This document shows, one piece after another, positions 23,616-32,303 of a DNA stretch of 64,000 nt. The DNA is from Klebsiella pneumoniae (GTDB taxonomy: Bacteria; Pseudomonadota; Gammaproteobacteria; Pseudomonadales; UBA5518): the NCBI GenBank assembly GCA_945862145.1, contig CAMAXE010000003.1, positions 1 through 64,000 of the forward strand. The letters run 5' to 3'. How positions within the stretch are numbered: the first letter of the stretch is position 1; every line of letters starts with the position of its first letter. The translations under genes were made by a program, and so were the position numbers. The notes below the pieces were generated by a model. That model saw only the letters and a program-made list of their open reading frames with translations. It did not search any database and was not told the DNA's origin.

Positions 23616-25000
23616 GGAGCTGAGGCCGGCGGCGCGAAGCGTCGCCAGGCGCGCGTGAGTTCGGCGCTCACCCGCAGTGACAGGTCTTTCAGTGCCACCG
23701 ACTCCGCGGTGCCCTGCAGTTCCACGAGCAACTCGCGGAGCTGGCGGTCGATGCGGCGCACCAGCCACAGTGCCTCGCGCAGCGTGACGCCGACATCTCC
23801 GATGCCCGGATCACTGCGGCCGTGGCGCAGATTGTCCTGCAGCCACGCGGCCAGCGCGTCCTCGCCGAGCCCGGCGGCCCGCGCGATACGCTGTAATTCC
23901 TCCAGCATCTGCAGCAGGCTGCTCGCGTTGCGGCCTTGCGGCAGCGTCTCCAGCAGGGCGCGGGCATCGGGAACTGCGGCCACGATCACCTGCAGCGAAC
24001 GGTTGGCATCGATCAGGGCCTGCAGCGAGCGCGACGCCGCGGCGCTGTCTGCCGCGACAAAAGTACTGCGCGCGGCGAGCAACGCCCGAGCGGTGGGGCG
24101 GTAGTTCTCGATGCCCCAGGTACGGCGATTGACCTGCAGGAAGGGCAGGCAGTCGGCGAGCCCTGCGAGGGGCTTCTCCAGTGCCTCGAAGCGCAGCGCA
24201 TGCAGCATGTCGGCGAGTCCGAGAATCCCGCTCAGCGGATCGAGATCCTCGCCCTGGCGCCCCTCGGGGTAGCCGGCGCCGTCGTGGCGTTCGTGGTGTT
24301 CGGCCACGATCACCGCGAGCCGTGGCGGCATCTCAGCCCACGATTGCGCGATCACCTGTGCGCTCCGCGTGGGGTGTTGCCGCAGCAGCGCCCAGTCTGT
24401 CGCGCTCATGTCGCGGCGACGCTCGCTCAGGGCAGGCGCGAGATGCAGCAGGCCCGCGTCATGGAGCAGGCCGGCGAGGAACACGAGTTCGATGTCGGCG
24501 GCTCCCAGCCCCCGGTTCGCGGCGATGACGCTCGCCATCCAGGCGCTGAACAGGGCGCGATGGAACACCCGCGGCAGTGCGCGCTGCATCACAGCGAGTT
24601 TTTGCCGCAGAGCCCGGGGCGCACGCAACTGCAGGCAGAGTGAGCGGGTCATCTCCTGCAGGCCGAGCACGCCGGAGATGGCGGCCAGGTCGGGTTCCGA
24701 GGCGATCAGATCGGTCATCAGCGACAACAGATCTGCCGGCTCGGGCGTCAGGCGGAGTTCGAAGACATCATCCAGCGCTCGGTTGAGGCGCTGCCCCTGC
24801 AGGCGCTGCATGGCGTGACTGCCGAGCGGCGTGCCGCTGCGCAGCAGCAGGATCCCGAACTGGTTGTGGATGTCCTCGGTGGCCAGCACCAGTTGTTCCT
24901 GCATGCTCACCGTGGCGAGGTGCAGGGCGTACTGGTCGCAGTCGCAGATCGAGAAAGCCTCGGGCTCCGCGGCGGCTGGCCGGGAGTCGACGGGGTTCAT
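23612..25000 (-). CDS. HD-GYP-type cyclic-di-GMP phosphodiesterase-like protein
   Basis: 462 residues from ATG 25000, which overlaps the pdxJ stop as ATGA; the longer frame upstream is antisense noise within pdxJ. An N-terminal region of unrecognised type (1-150) precedes an HD-GYP domain: HD at 180-181 in [14 protein letters not shown] at 209-210, and [13 protein letters not shown] at 235-247 with the GYP signature. The remaining 200 residues are helical. HD-GYP enzymes hydrolyse cyclic di-GMP. Key metal ligands seem present, so activity is plausible. It is co-translated with a vitamin B6 synthesis gene, an unusual partnership. Confidence 0.85.
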   Translation of the reverse strand: MNPVDSRPAAAEPEAFSICDCDQYALHLATVSMQEQLVLATEDIHNQFGILLLRSGTPLGSHAMQRLQGQRLNRALDDVFELRLTPEPADLLSLMTDLIASEPDLAAISGVLGLQEMTRSLCLQLRAPRALRQKLAVMQRALPRVFHRALFSAWMASVIAANRGLGAADIELVFLAGLLHDAGLLHLAPALSERRRDMSATDWALLRQHPTRSAQVIAQSWAEMPPRLAVIVAEHHERHDGAGYPEGRQGEDLDPLSGILGLADMLHALRFEALEKPLAGLADCLPFLQVNRRTWGIENYRPTARALLAARSTFVAADSAAASRSLQALIDANRSLQVIVAAVPDARALLETLPQGRNASSLLQMLEELQRIARAAGLGEDALAAWLQDNLRHGRSDPGIGDVGVTLREALWLVRRIDRQLRELLVELQGTAESVALKDLSLRVSAELTRAWRRFAPPASAP

Positions 25001-25767
25001 CCCGGCTTGCCCAGCGCCTTCTGATAGGCCTTGACGGTCGCCGCGATGCCCAGCTCCAGCGCGTCGACGATGAATGCGTGTCCGATCGACACTTCGAGCA
25101 GGCCAGGCAGCGCGCGGAAGGCAGGCAGATTCGTGAGATTGAGATCGTGCCCTGCGTTTAGACCCAATCCGGCTTCCTGCGCTGCCTGTGCCGATTCCAG
25201 CCACGGACCCAGCACCGAGACGGGATCCGCGCCGCGCGCCACGGCCGCGGCGTAGGGGCCGGTGTAGAGTTCGACGCGGTCGGCACCGAGTTCGGCTGCA
25301 AGGCGCATCTGCTCTGGGTCGGGGTCCATGAAGAGGCTCACCCGGGAACCGAGCCCGCGCATCTGCGCGACCAGCGGCGCGAGACGGATGGCATCGCGAC
25401 GCAGGTCGAAGCCGTGGTCGGAGGTGAGTTGTCCGTCGCCGTCCGGGACCAGCGTGCACTGGGCCGGGCGCACGGCGCGCACCAGCTCCATGAAGCCCGG
25501 GTAGTCAGCCACGTCGGCGCGAGCGCTGCGCGCTCGCCCGGCATGGGGGTTGCCCTCGATATTGAGTTCGACCGCGAGCACCGCGGCGAGAGCGGGCACA
25601 TCGGAGGCGCGTACATGGCGCTGGTCCGGACGGGGGTGAACCGTGATGCCATCGGCGCCGGCGGCGACGATACGCTGCGCGTGGCCCAGCAGGTCCGGGT
25701 AGTCGCCCGGTCGCGAGTTGCGTATCAGCGCGATTTTATTGATGTTTATCGAGAGCGCGATGCTCAT
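24997..25767 (-). CDS. pdxJ: Pyridoxine 5'-phosphate synthase PdxJ
   Basis: 256 residues. PdxJ condenses 3-amino-1-hydroxyacetone phosphate with deoxyxylulose 5-phosphate to give pyridoxine 5'-phosphate. Diagnostic segments are [43 protein letters not shown]-like [61 protein letters not shown] and [13 protein letters not shown]. Length and motifs are complete. In many proteobacteria pdxJ follows recO and precedes acpS; here it lies between a cyclophilin and an HD-GYP gene with ATGA overlaps on both sides. Confidence 0.96.
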   Translation of the reverse strand: MSIALSININKIALIRNSRPGDYPDLLGHAQRIVAAGADGITVHPRPDQRHVRASDVPALAAVLAVELNIEGNPHAGRARSARADVADYPGFMELVRAVRPAQCTLVPDGDGQLTSDHGFDLRRDAIRLAPLVAQMRGLGSRVSLFMDPDPEQMRLAAELGADRVELYTGPYAAAVARGADPVSVLGPWLESAQAAQEAGLGLNAGHDLNLTNLPAFRALPGLLEVSIGHAFIVDALELGIAATVKAYQKALGKPG

Positions 25768-26342
25768 TTCACCCGCTCTGCCGACTCGATCACGATCGGG
25801 TTTTTCGGTACGTCATCCATGCCTGCGGTGGTCTGGGTGATGACCAGCGAGATGCCATCGACCACATCCATGCCATCGACCACACGCCCGAAGACGGTGT
25901 AGCCGGGCTTGCGGGTGACGTAGTCGAAATCCAGCCGCAGGTTGGAGCGCACGTTGATGAAAAACTGCGACGTCGCGCTGTCGGGGTCGTCGGTGCGGGC
26001 CATGGTCACCGTGCCGCGCTCATTGTGGAGATGGTTCTTGGACTCGTTCTCCACCGGATCGAGTACGGGCTTTTCGATCATCGCTGTTGTGAATCCGCCG
26101 CCCTGGACCATGAAGTTGCTGATGACGCGGTGGAAGATCGTGCCCTTGTAGAAATCGCTGTCGACGTAGGCAAGGAAGTTCGCGACGCTCTTCGGCGACT
26201 CCTCCGGGTAGAGCTCGATGCGGATGTCGCCCGCGCTGGTGCGTAACAGCACCTGCGGATGGGGTTCCGCGGCGGCCACAACGGCGGTCTGGATGACCGC
26301 AAGGATCAATACTGCAATCCGCGCCATCTGCATCATATGCAC
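25764..26342 (-). CDS. Secreted cyclophilin-type peptidyl-prolyl isomerase (PpiA-like)
   Basis: 192 residues with a signal peptide ([21 protein letters not shown]) and a bacterial cyclophilin domain: [43 protein letters not shown] shortened to its key parts FHRV, FMVQGGG, and [13 protein letters not shown]. The Arg of FHRV and the Gln/Phe of the active site are present. It would help proline-limited folding in the periplasm, like PpiA. The stop overlaps the pdxJ start (ATGA), so both are on one transcript. Confidence 0.9.
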   Translation of the reverse strand: MHMMQMARIAVLILAVIQTAVVAAAEPHPQVLLRTSAGDIRIELYPEESPKSVANFLAYVDSDFYKGTIFHRVISNFMVQGGGFTTAMIEKPVLDPVENESKNHLHNERGTVTMARTDDPDSATSQFFINVRSNLRLDFDYVTRKPGYTVFGRVVDGMDVVDGISLVITQTTAGMDDVPKNPIVIESAERVK

Positions 26343-26381
26343 TCCATTGGAAAGTTTGTGAAATCGACTCGTGTCGCGTGG

Positions 26382-27041
26382 TCAGGCCCATTCCGAGTAG
26401 CGGCGGCGGCGCGAGAAAAACCGCGGCAGCAGCAGCGTCAGGAGACCGCCCACGCCGGTGGCCCAGACGCCATTGATGAACCACTTCTGCCAAGACTCGT
26501 CGGTGAGGCGGCGATTCTCGGCTTGCAGCACATCGATACGGCTCTTCAGGGCCTGGACTTCTTCGGAGAGCTCCCGGTTGGCGGTGTCGAGTTCGCCGGC
26601 GCGGTTCCAGACCTGTCGCCCTTCGGCGAGTTCGGCCTGCAGCGTGTCGCGCTCCCCGGTGATCGCCTGCAGTTGGCCGCTCAGTTGCTCGATCGCCTGC
26701 GTGAGGCTCACCGTGCCGTCTTCGGGCTGCCCCATAAGGCGCATTGCGTTTAGGATCTGGTAACGGGCGCCGGGGTCGCGACGCAGGTACCTGGTCTGGA
26801 TCCAGCCGTCGACGCCTTCGCGGGTGCGGACCTGGCTCCAGCCTGTGCCACTGTCGCCCTGGATCAGAGTCACCGGGCTACCCGAGGGGAGCCCCTGGTG
26901 AACGGGGCTGCTGCCGGAGCTGGCCTCACTGCGCAGCGGGAGCAGGGCCGTGTCTTCGATAAAGCGCTGCTGCTGAGCCGAGGCAGGCTCGGTGAGCATG
27001 GTGAGAAGAACGATGAGGATGCCGAGCCGGGTAGGAGTCAT
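26382..27041 (-). CDS. SH3-domain, coiled-coil, tail-anchored protein (TIGR04211/YgiM type)
   Basis: 219 residues: signal peptide (LGILIVLLTMLTEPASAQ), a bacterial SH3 domain at about 25-90 (PLRSEASSGSSPVHQGLPSGSPV, then WSQVRTREGVDGWIQTRYL), a coiled coil at about 110-185 and a C-terminal transmembrane helix (GVWATGVGGLLTLLLP) followed by RRRRYSEWA. This order matches the YgiM-type family, which displays the SH3 domain in the periplasm. Function is not established. It lies just upstream of the cyclophilin operon with a 39-base gap. Confidence 0.85.
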   Translation of the reverse strand: MTPTRLGILIVLLTMLTEPASAQQQRFIEDTALLPLRSEASSGSSPVHQGLPSGSPVTLIQGDSGTGWSQVRTREGVDGWIQTRYLRRDPGARYQILNAMRLMGQPEDGTVSLTQAIEQLSGQLQAITGERDTLQAELAEGRQVWNRAGELDTANRELSEEVQALKSRIDVLQAENRRLTDESWQKWFINGVWATGVGGLLTLLLPRFFSRRRRYSEWA

Positions 27042-27128
27042 CGCGTTATCTCGTCAATTTTCTGCGATTTATTCAGTAACATTTTAATCTAGCTAGAGAT
27101 TTCTGTCTGTCAACCCGGGTTGTGTTCT

Positions 27129-27431
27129 TCAGGGCAGTACTTTCAGGAAGGGTTTCACGGTCACCCGCGCATAGACGCCGGCGATCCTGTAGGGGTCTCC
27201 GGCGGCCCACGTTTCTGCGGCCTCCAGGCTCTCGAAGCGCGCCACGATAAGGCTGCCCGTGAAGCCGGCCTCGCCGGGATCCTCACAGTCCTGCGCCGGA
27301 TGGGGTCCGGCGAGCACCAAGCGCCCCTCGGAACGCAGCGCCTGCAGCCGCTCCACATGCGTCGGCCGCGCATCGCGTCGGAGCTGCAAAGTGCAGGGAG
27401 CGTCCTCGGCAATGATCGCGTAGCACAGCAT
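27129..27431 (-). CDS. yciI: YciI-family protein
   Basis: 100 residues from ATG 27431. The ferredoxin-like YciI fold is indicated by MLCYAIIAEDAPC, RPTHVERLQALRSEGRLVLAGPHPAQD, GSLIVARFESLEAAETWAAGDPY and GVYARVTVKPF; the conserved His and Asp of the family are present. YciI proteins are small dimeric, possibly enzymatic proteins of unknown substrate. Located directly downstream of yciB on the same strand, the usual neighbourhood in gammaproteobacteria. Confidence 0.9.
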   Translation of the reverse strand: MLCYAIIAEDAPCTLQLRRDARPTHVERLQALRSEGRLVLAGPHPAQDCEDPGEAGFTGSLIVARFESLEAAETWAAGDPYRIAGVYARVTVKPFLKVLP

Positions 27432-27454
27432 CTGTGAGGCTCCGGGTTCGAGGT

Positions 27455-28054
27455 TCAGGTGGCGTCCGTCGGTGGGTCGCGGTCTGGTTCCCGCAGGTAG
27501 GGCATCAGAACCGCTGCGGTGACCAGGCTGAGCGTCAGGGTGAAACCTATGGCGCTGTAGAGCTTGTAGCTCACCCAGGTCGATTCGCTGAAGCTGTAGG
27601 CCACGACCAGGTTGAGCGCCCCTACCAGCAGGAAGTACCCGGTCCACAGCCGGTCCAGCCGGAGCCAGCCCTCCGGGGGTAACTGCAGTTGCTCGCCCAT
27701 GGCCTTTTGCATCGCGCTTTTTCCGCTCCAGCGACGGGTCGTCACCAACACGATGGCCAGGGCCCAGTTGAAGATCGTGGGTTTCCACTGGATGAAGATC
27801 TGGTTGTGCAGCGCGAGCGTCGCCCCGCCGAAGGCCATCACAATCCCCGCCAGGATCAGCAGCCGCTTCTCCAGGCGACCGGTGATCAGCCGGGTGAGCA
27901 CGACTTGCAGTGCGGTTGCGACCATCAGTACGGCCGTTGCGGAGTAGATGCCGTCGAAGTCGTACCCCCAGCCGCCCACAGACAGCGTTTCGCCGTCCAG
28001 CCGGTACGCAAGGAAGAACAGGACTATCGGGACCAGTTCGGCGAGCTGTTTCAT
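27455..28054 (-). CDS. yciB: Inner-membrane spanning protein YciB (septation protein A/IspZ)
   Basis: 199 residues from ATG 28054 (MKQLAELVPIVLFFLAYRL), the conserved start of the family; the longer frame to 28111 is not expected. Five or six transmembrane segments with the conserved IFIQWKPTIFNWALAIVLV and LNLVVAYSFSESTWVSYKLYSAIG. YciB/IspZ is an inner-membrane protein linked to cell envelope and division. It is divergent from the PHP gene, with about 115 bases between the start codons. Confidence 0.92.
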   Translation of the reverse strand: MKQLAELVPIVLFFLAYRLDGETLSVGGWGYDFDGIYSATAVLMVATALQVVLTRLITGRLEKRLLILAGIVMAFGGATLALHNQIFIQWKPTIFNWALAIVLVTTRRWSGKSAMQKAMGEQLQLPPEGWLRLDRLWTGYFLLVGALNLVVAYSFSESTWVSYKLYSAIGFTLTLSLVTAAVLMPYLREPDRDPPTDAT

Positions 28055-28170
28055 GGATGGTGTGTTGGTGAGAGACGATGGGCTCCGCGCATTTGTGCGC
28101 CTTCGGCACAAGCCCGCACGGACTGCTGAGCAGCTATTCTAGCCAGCCACAGCCCGCCTCACAGGCCTTT

Positions 28171-29010
28171 TTGTTGCGCGTCGACCTGCACTGCCACAGC
28201 AATGCCTCCGATGGCGAGCTTCCGCCCGCTGAGTTGCTGCGGCTGCTCGCCGCCGATGGCGTGGGCTTGGCTGCCATCACCGACCACGACACGCTGGCCG
28301 GCTGGTCGCAGATCGACCCCGAGCTCCCCGCGGAACTGGGAATGCGCCTGATTCCAGGCGTCGAGTTCAGCTCCAGCTACCACAACCACGAGTTCCACGT
28401 GGTAGGCCTTGGCTTCGAACCGGGTCATGCGCTGCTGCAGGCGGGCATTCAGGCGCAGGTTGCCCGCCGTCACGAGCGCGCCCGCAATCTGGCTGCCCGT
28501 CTTGAATACCTCGGAATTCCCGGTTCACTCGAGGCCGCGCTGCTCAATGCCGGTGGCGCACCGCCCGGTCGTCCGCACTTCGCGAAATTTCTGGTCGACA
28601 GCGGACGCGTACGCGATTTCGACGAGGCCTTCGACCGCTATCTCGGCGAGGGCAGGCCAGCGGCCTGCCCGGTGACCTGGCCCCAGATGGATGTGGTGAT
28701 TGGCTGGATCCGGGCCGCCGGTGGCGTGGCCGTGCTGGCGCATCCCACGGTCTACAGCTTCACGCGTACCCGCACCAAGCTGCGGACCCTGATCGCTACC
28801 TTCCGCGACAATGGCGGCGGCGCGGTCGAGGTGGCCATGGCCGGCATGGCGCCTGATCGCCTGCAGCCGCTCGCAAAGCTGGTGGCTGAATTTGGATTGA
28901 AGGCGTCTGCCGGCAGCGATTTTCACGCCGGCGCCCAGTTCTGGCGCCGCCCGGTACGCATACCGGAATTGCCCGCAGGCGTAGAGCCCGTGTGGACCGA
29001 GTGGCTCTGA
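28171..29010 (+). CDS. PHP-domain phosphoesterase (YciV/RNase AM, TrpH-like)
   Basis: About 279 residues from TTG 28171 (the frame also contains an ATG at 28078, only 24 bases from the divergent yciB start, with a poorly conserved 31-residue lead). Metal-binding PHP motifs are complete: DLHCHSNASDG, ITDHDTLAGW, GVEFSSSYHNHEFHVVG, VLAHPTVYS, and GSDFHAG near the end. E. coli YciV is a 5'-3' exonuclease trimming rRNA and acting on 3',5'-bisnucleotides. Its stop overlaps the start of yciO (TGATG), so they are co-translated. An inverted repeat TTGTGC-N7-GCACAA lies at 28093-28111. Confidence 0.88.
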   Translation: MLRVDLHCHSNASDGELPPAELLRLLAADGVGLAAITDHDTLAGWSQIDPELPAELGMRLIPGVEFSSSYHNHEFHVVGLGFEPGHALLQAGIQAQVARRHERARNLAARLEYLGIPGSLEAALLNAGGAPPGRPHFAKFLVDSGRVRDFDEAFDRYLGEGRPAACPVTWPQMDVVIGWIRAAGGVAVLAHPTVYSFTRTRTKLRTLIATFRDNGGGAVEVAMAGMAPDRLQPLAKLVAEFGLKASAGSDFHAGAQFWRRPVRIPELPAGVEPVWTEWL

Positions 29011-29627
29011 TGCAGACGCTGGAGATCCACCCCCGCGATCCGCAGCCACGGCTGCTGCGTCAGGCCGTGGAGAAAATCCGCGCCGGCGCCGTGGTGATCT
29101 ATCCCACCGATTCGGCCTATGCACTGGGCTGCCAGATCGGCGATAAGGCCGCTCTCGAGCGCATCCGCAGCATCCGTCGGCTCGACGAGCGGCACAACTT
29201 CACGCTGATGTGCCGCGATCTGTCCGAGCTCTCCAGCTATGCGGTGGTCGATAACGCGAGCTACCGACTGCTGCGAGCCCACACCCCTGGCCCCTATACC
29301 TTCATTCTCAAGGCCACCGCCGAAGTGCCGCGGCGGTTGCTGCATCCCAAGCGCAAGACCATCGGGTTGCGGGTTCCCGACAATCGGGTGGCACTCGCGC
29401 TCCTCGCGGAGCTCGCCGAGCCGATCATGAGTGTGACCCTGGTCATGCCCGGAGAGGAGCTGCCGCTCGCCGATACCGATGAGATGCGCGAGCGCCTCGA
29501 CAATGCGGTCGATCTGCTGATCGACGGGGGCGGTTGCGGGCTCGAGCCGACCACGGTGGTAGACCTCTCAGGCCCTGTTCCCGTGGTCTTGCGCCAGGGC
29601 AAGGGCCGTAGCGCTGCGTTTGACTGA
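29010..29627 (+). CDS. yciO: Sua5/YciO/YrdC-family protein YciO
   Basis: 205 residues from ATG 29010, which overlaps the PHP stop. The YrdC fold is seen in VVIYPTDSAYALGCQIGDKAALERI, HNFTLMCRDLSELSSYA, GPYTFILKAT, and TIGLRVPDN; the C-terminal EPTTVVDLSG follows. The family includes L-threonylcarbamoyladenylate synthase for tRNA t6A; the YciO branch has the fold but its role is less clear. PHP-yciO-scpA-scpB is a common gammaproteobacterial order. Confidence 0.9.
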   Translation: MQTLEIHPRDPQPRLLRQAVEKIRAGAVVIYPTDSAYALGCQIGDKAALERIRSIRRLDERHNFTLMCRDLSELSSYAVVDNASYRLLRAHTPGPYTFILKATAEVPRRLLHPKRKTIGLRVPDNRVALALLAELAEPIMSVTLVMPGEELPLADTDEMRERLDNAVDLLIDGGGCGLEPTTVVDLSGPVPVVLRQGKGRSAAFD

Positions 29628-29720
29628 GTCGCCGGTGGGCGTGCCGGCTGCAGGCCGCTATAATCCCCCCCCTTTCACGGGTGCACGCGGGGCGGGTGTT
29701 CCGTGTCGCATGGAGCCAGC

Positions 29721-30611
29721 ATGAGCCAGATCCCCGAACCTGCGGATACCGTGCAGGCCGTTGCCGCGGAGCACGGCCCGGAGCCGTTGCGGGTGGAGGG
29801 CTTTGGCGGGCAGCAGGATCTCCCGCTGGCCTTCGTGCATGGCAAGCCGCTCACGGTGATGCCGCGCGACCTCTACATCCCGCCCGACGCCCTGGAGGTG
29901 TTCCTCGAGGCTTTCGAGGGGCCGCTGGACCTTCTGCTTTACCTCATCCGCCGCCAGAATCTCGACATCCTCGAGATCAACGTCGCCCAGATCACGGAAC
30001 AGTACATCCGCTATGTCGAACTGATGGGGGCCATGCAGTTCGAGCTCGCGGCCGAATACCTGGTGATGGCCGCCATGCTGGCCGAGATCAAGTCGCGGAT
30101 GCTGCTGCCCCGGCCTGAGGCCACCGTCGAGGACGAGAATGACCCGCGGGCGGACCTGATCCGCCGCTTGCAGGAGTATGAGCAGTTCAAGCAGGCGGCC
30201 GAGGACATCGACTCACTGCCGCGCCTCGATCGCGACGTCTTCCGTGCGGGCGCAGAGCCGCCGGAAATGCGCCACACCAAACCCCAGCCCGTGGTGGACC
30301 TGCGTGAATTGCTGCTGGTGTTCTCCGATGTCATGCGGCGCGCGGCCATGACCGTGAGCCATCACATCCAGTTCGAGAAGCTCTCGACGCGTGAACGCAT
30401 GACACAGATCCTCGACCGCCTGCAGCAGGCGCAGTTCCTGCCCTTCGTGGCGCTCTTCAATGTGTCCGAGGGACGCATGGGTGTGGTGGTGAGCTTTCTT
30501 GCGGTGATGGAGCTCATCAAGGAATCGCTGATCGAAATAGTCCAGTCGGAGCCCTTCGGCCCGATTCATGTCAAGGCGCGGGGTCAGGATGCAGCTGAAA
30601 TCGATTCTTGA
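29721..30611 (+). CDS. scpA: Segregation and condensation protein ScpA
   Basis: 296 residues from ATG 29721, supported by GGAG six bases upstream (a GTG at 29703 is possible). ScpA is the kleisin that bridges SMC (MksB/Smc) heads together with ScpB. After an unusual 55-residue N-terminal extension, the kleisin start reads FLEAFEGPLDLLLYLIRRQNLDILEI, then YLVMAAMLAEIKSRMLLPRP; the C-terminal winged helix covers about 235-290 (FLPFVALFNVSEGRMGVVVSFLAVMELIKE). A TATAAT at 29659-29664 may be its -10. It overlaps scpB by 23 bases. Confidence 0.92.
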   Translation: MSQIPEPADTVQAVAAEHGPEPLRVEGFGGQQDLPLAFVHGKPLTVMPRDLYIPPDALEVFLEAFEGPLDLLLYLIRRQNLDILEINVAQITEQYIRYVELMGAMQFELAAEYLVMAAMLAEIKSRMLLPRPEATVEDENDPRADLIRRLQEYEQFKQAAEDIDSLPRLDRDVFRAGAEPPEMRHTKPQPVVDLRELLLVFSDVMRRAAMTVSHHIQFEKLSTRERMTQILDRLQQAQFLPFVALFNVSEGRMGVVVSFLAVMELIKESLIEIVQSEPFGPIHVKARGQDAAEIDS

Positions 30612-31455
30612 AGGGGCGCTGCTCGCCGCCGGGCGGCCGCTCACGCTGGAGCAGCTCGGTGCTGTGTTCGAGGAAAGCTCGCGGCCCGAGCCCGAGGAAA
30701 TCCGGGCGGCACTCGATGAACTTGCGACCGACTGCAGCGATCGCGGAATCGAGTTGGTCGAGGTGTCCACGGGTCATCGACTGCAGGTGCGCCGCGAGCT
30801 TGCGCCCTGGATCGCGCGACTGTCGGAGGACAAGCCGCCGCGCTATTCGCGCGCCCTGCTCGAGACGCTCGCGATCATCGCCTATCGCCAACCGATCACC
30901 CGCGCCGACATCGAGGAAGTGCGCGGCGTGGCGGTGAATCCGGCGATCATGCGCACGCTGCAGGAGCGCGAGTGGGTGCGCGTGGTGGGTCACCGCGATG
31001 TGCCAGGCCGCCCCGAGCTCCTCGCCACCACCCGCCCGTTCCTGGATCACTTCGGGCTGAAGAGCCTGGAGGATCTGCCGCCCCTGTCGGAGATCAAGGA
31101 CTTTGAACAATTGAACCCCGCGGTGCCGTTGGCGATGGGCGACCCCGATGCCCCGGACGCGCCGGTGGCTCAGGCTGATGTCGGGCGCGCCGACGGCCAA
31201 TACGACCTCATCGCGCTGACCGTGATGGCTGCGGATCAGGATGAGGCTGCGGTGTTTGCCCCTGAAGGAGGCGCGGTCCTGCGGATCTCCGCTGCGTTGG
31301 CGGAAGCCATAGACGACTTTCCCGAGACTGAAGATGAGCCCCCAGAGGCGCTCCCCGTGGACGACATCATGAATGAAGGTCTGGATGAGGTGGATGTCGC
31401 GGGTACGGATGCGGAAGGGGACATTGATACCGATACCGGACAGCCAGCAGCATGA
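30589..31455 (+). CDS. scpB: Segregation and condensation protein ScpB
   Basis: 288 residues from ATG 30589 (MQLKSILEGALLAAGRPLTLEQL), the conserved start; the frame extends to 30568. Two winged-helix domains (about 1-80 and 90-165) with PPRYSRALLETLAIIAYRQPITRADIEEVRGVAVNPAIM in pieces YSRALLETLAIIAYRQP and RADIEEVRG; the tail (about 190-288) is long, acidic and probably disordered. ScpB dimers bind ScpA. The stop overlaps rluB start (ATGA). Confidence 0.93.
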   Translation: MQLKSILEGALLAAGRPLTLEQLGAVFEESSRPEPEEIRAALDELATDCSDRGIELVEVSTGHRLQVRRELAPWIARLSEDKPPRYSRALLETLAIIAYRQPITRADIEEVRGVAVNPAIMRTLQEREWVRVVGHRDVPGRPELLATTRPFLDHFGLKSLEDLPPLSEIKDFEQLNPAVPLAMGDPDAPDAPVAQADVGRADGQYDLIALTVMAADQDEAAVFAPEGGAVLRISAALAEAIDDFPETEDEPPEALPVDDIMNEGLDEVDVAGTDAEGDIDTDTGQPAA

Positions 31456-32300
31456 GCCTGCCCGGCGAACGGTTGCAGAAAGCACTGGCGGCTGCGGGGC
31501 TCGGGTCCCGCCGCGAGATCGAAGGCTGGATCGAGGCGGGTCGGATCACCGTGAACGGCCGGCCCGCGACACTTGGCCAGCGGGTGCTCCCCGATGACCT
31601 GGTAAGCGTCGACGGCAGGGCGCTGCGTCGACAGGCTCCGGCGGCAAGCGCGTTGCCGCGCGTGATCGTCTACAACAAGCCCGAGGGCGAGATCTGCAGT
31701 CGCAAGGATCCTGAGGGCCGTCCATCAGTGTTCGAGCAGCTGCCGCGCTTGCGCGATGGTCGCTGGGTCCTGGTCGGGCGCCTGGACCTGAACACCGCAG
31801 GATTGCTGCTGGCCACCGATCACGGCGAACTTGCCAACCGGCTGATGCATCCTGGTTTTGGCATCGAGCGTGAGTATCTGGTGCGCGTGAGCGGCGAGAT
31901 CGATGAGGCCATGCTGGCGCGCCTCCGCAAGGGCATCCTGCTGGACGACGGCATGGCGGCTTTCGATGCCGTGATGGAGCGCGGGGGCAGTGGTCGCAAC
32001 CGCTGGTTTGCCGTGGTGCTGCGGGAAGGAAGAAACCGGGAAGTCCGCCGACTGTGGGAGGCCGAGGGCTGCGTCGTCAGCCGGCTGAAGCGTGTCCGGT
32101 TTGGTCCGGTGGCTCTGAGTTCCCGCGATCGGCGCGGTGGCTGGCGTGAACTCGACGAGGCGGCCGTGCGACAGCTGTTCGCGATTGTCGAACTGCCGAT
32201 GCCACTTCCTCCGGAGGCAGGCAAAAAAGCCCCTGAGTCGCCGAGGCGGCGTTCGAATTCCCCGCGTGAGGGCAGGGTGCGACGCGGCTCTCCGCGTTGA
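31452..32300 (+). CDS. rluB: 23S rRNA pseudouridine synthase RluB
   Basis: 282 residues. An N-terminal S4 RNA-binding domain (ERLQKALAAAGLGSRREIEGWI and AGRITVNG) precedes the RsuA/RluB-type catalytic domain with GRLDLNTAGLLLATDHGELANRLMHP, in which the Asp of GRLDLNT is the nucleophile. The basic tail after residue 255 is rich in Arg, Ser and Pro. RluB modifies U2605 of 23S rRNA. The position after scpB is typical of gammaproteobacteria. Confidence 0.93.
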   Translation: MSLPGERLQKALAAAGLGSRREIEGWIEAGRITVNGRPATLGQRVLPDDLVSVDGRALRRQAPAASALPRVIVYNKPEGEICSRKDPEGRPSVFEQLPRLRDGRWVLVGRLDLNTAGLLLATDHGELANRLMHPGFGIEREYLVRVSGEIDEAMLARLRKGILLDDGMAAFDAVMERGGSGRNRWFAVVLREGRNREVRRLWEAEGCVVSRLKRVRFGPVALSSRDRRGGWRELDEAAVRQLFAIVELPMPLPPEAGKKAPESPRRRSNSPREGRVRRGSPR

Positions 32301-32303
32301 GTC

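Noticed and set aside
25001-25459. Upstream extension of the HD-GYP frame into pdxJ
   Set aside because: Arg/Pro-rich shadow of pdxJ; the ATGA overlap at 25000 is the natural start.
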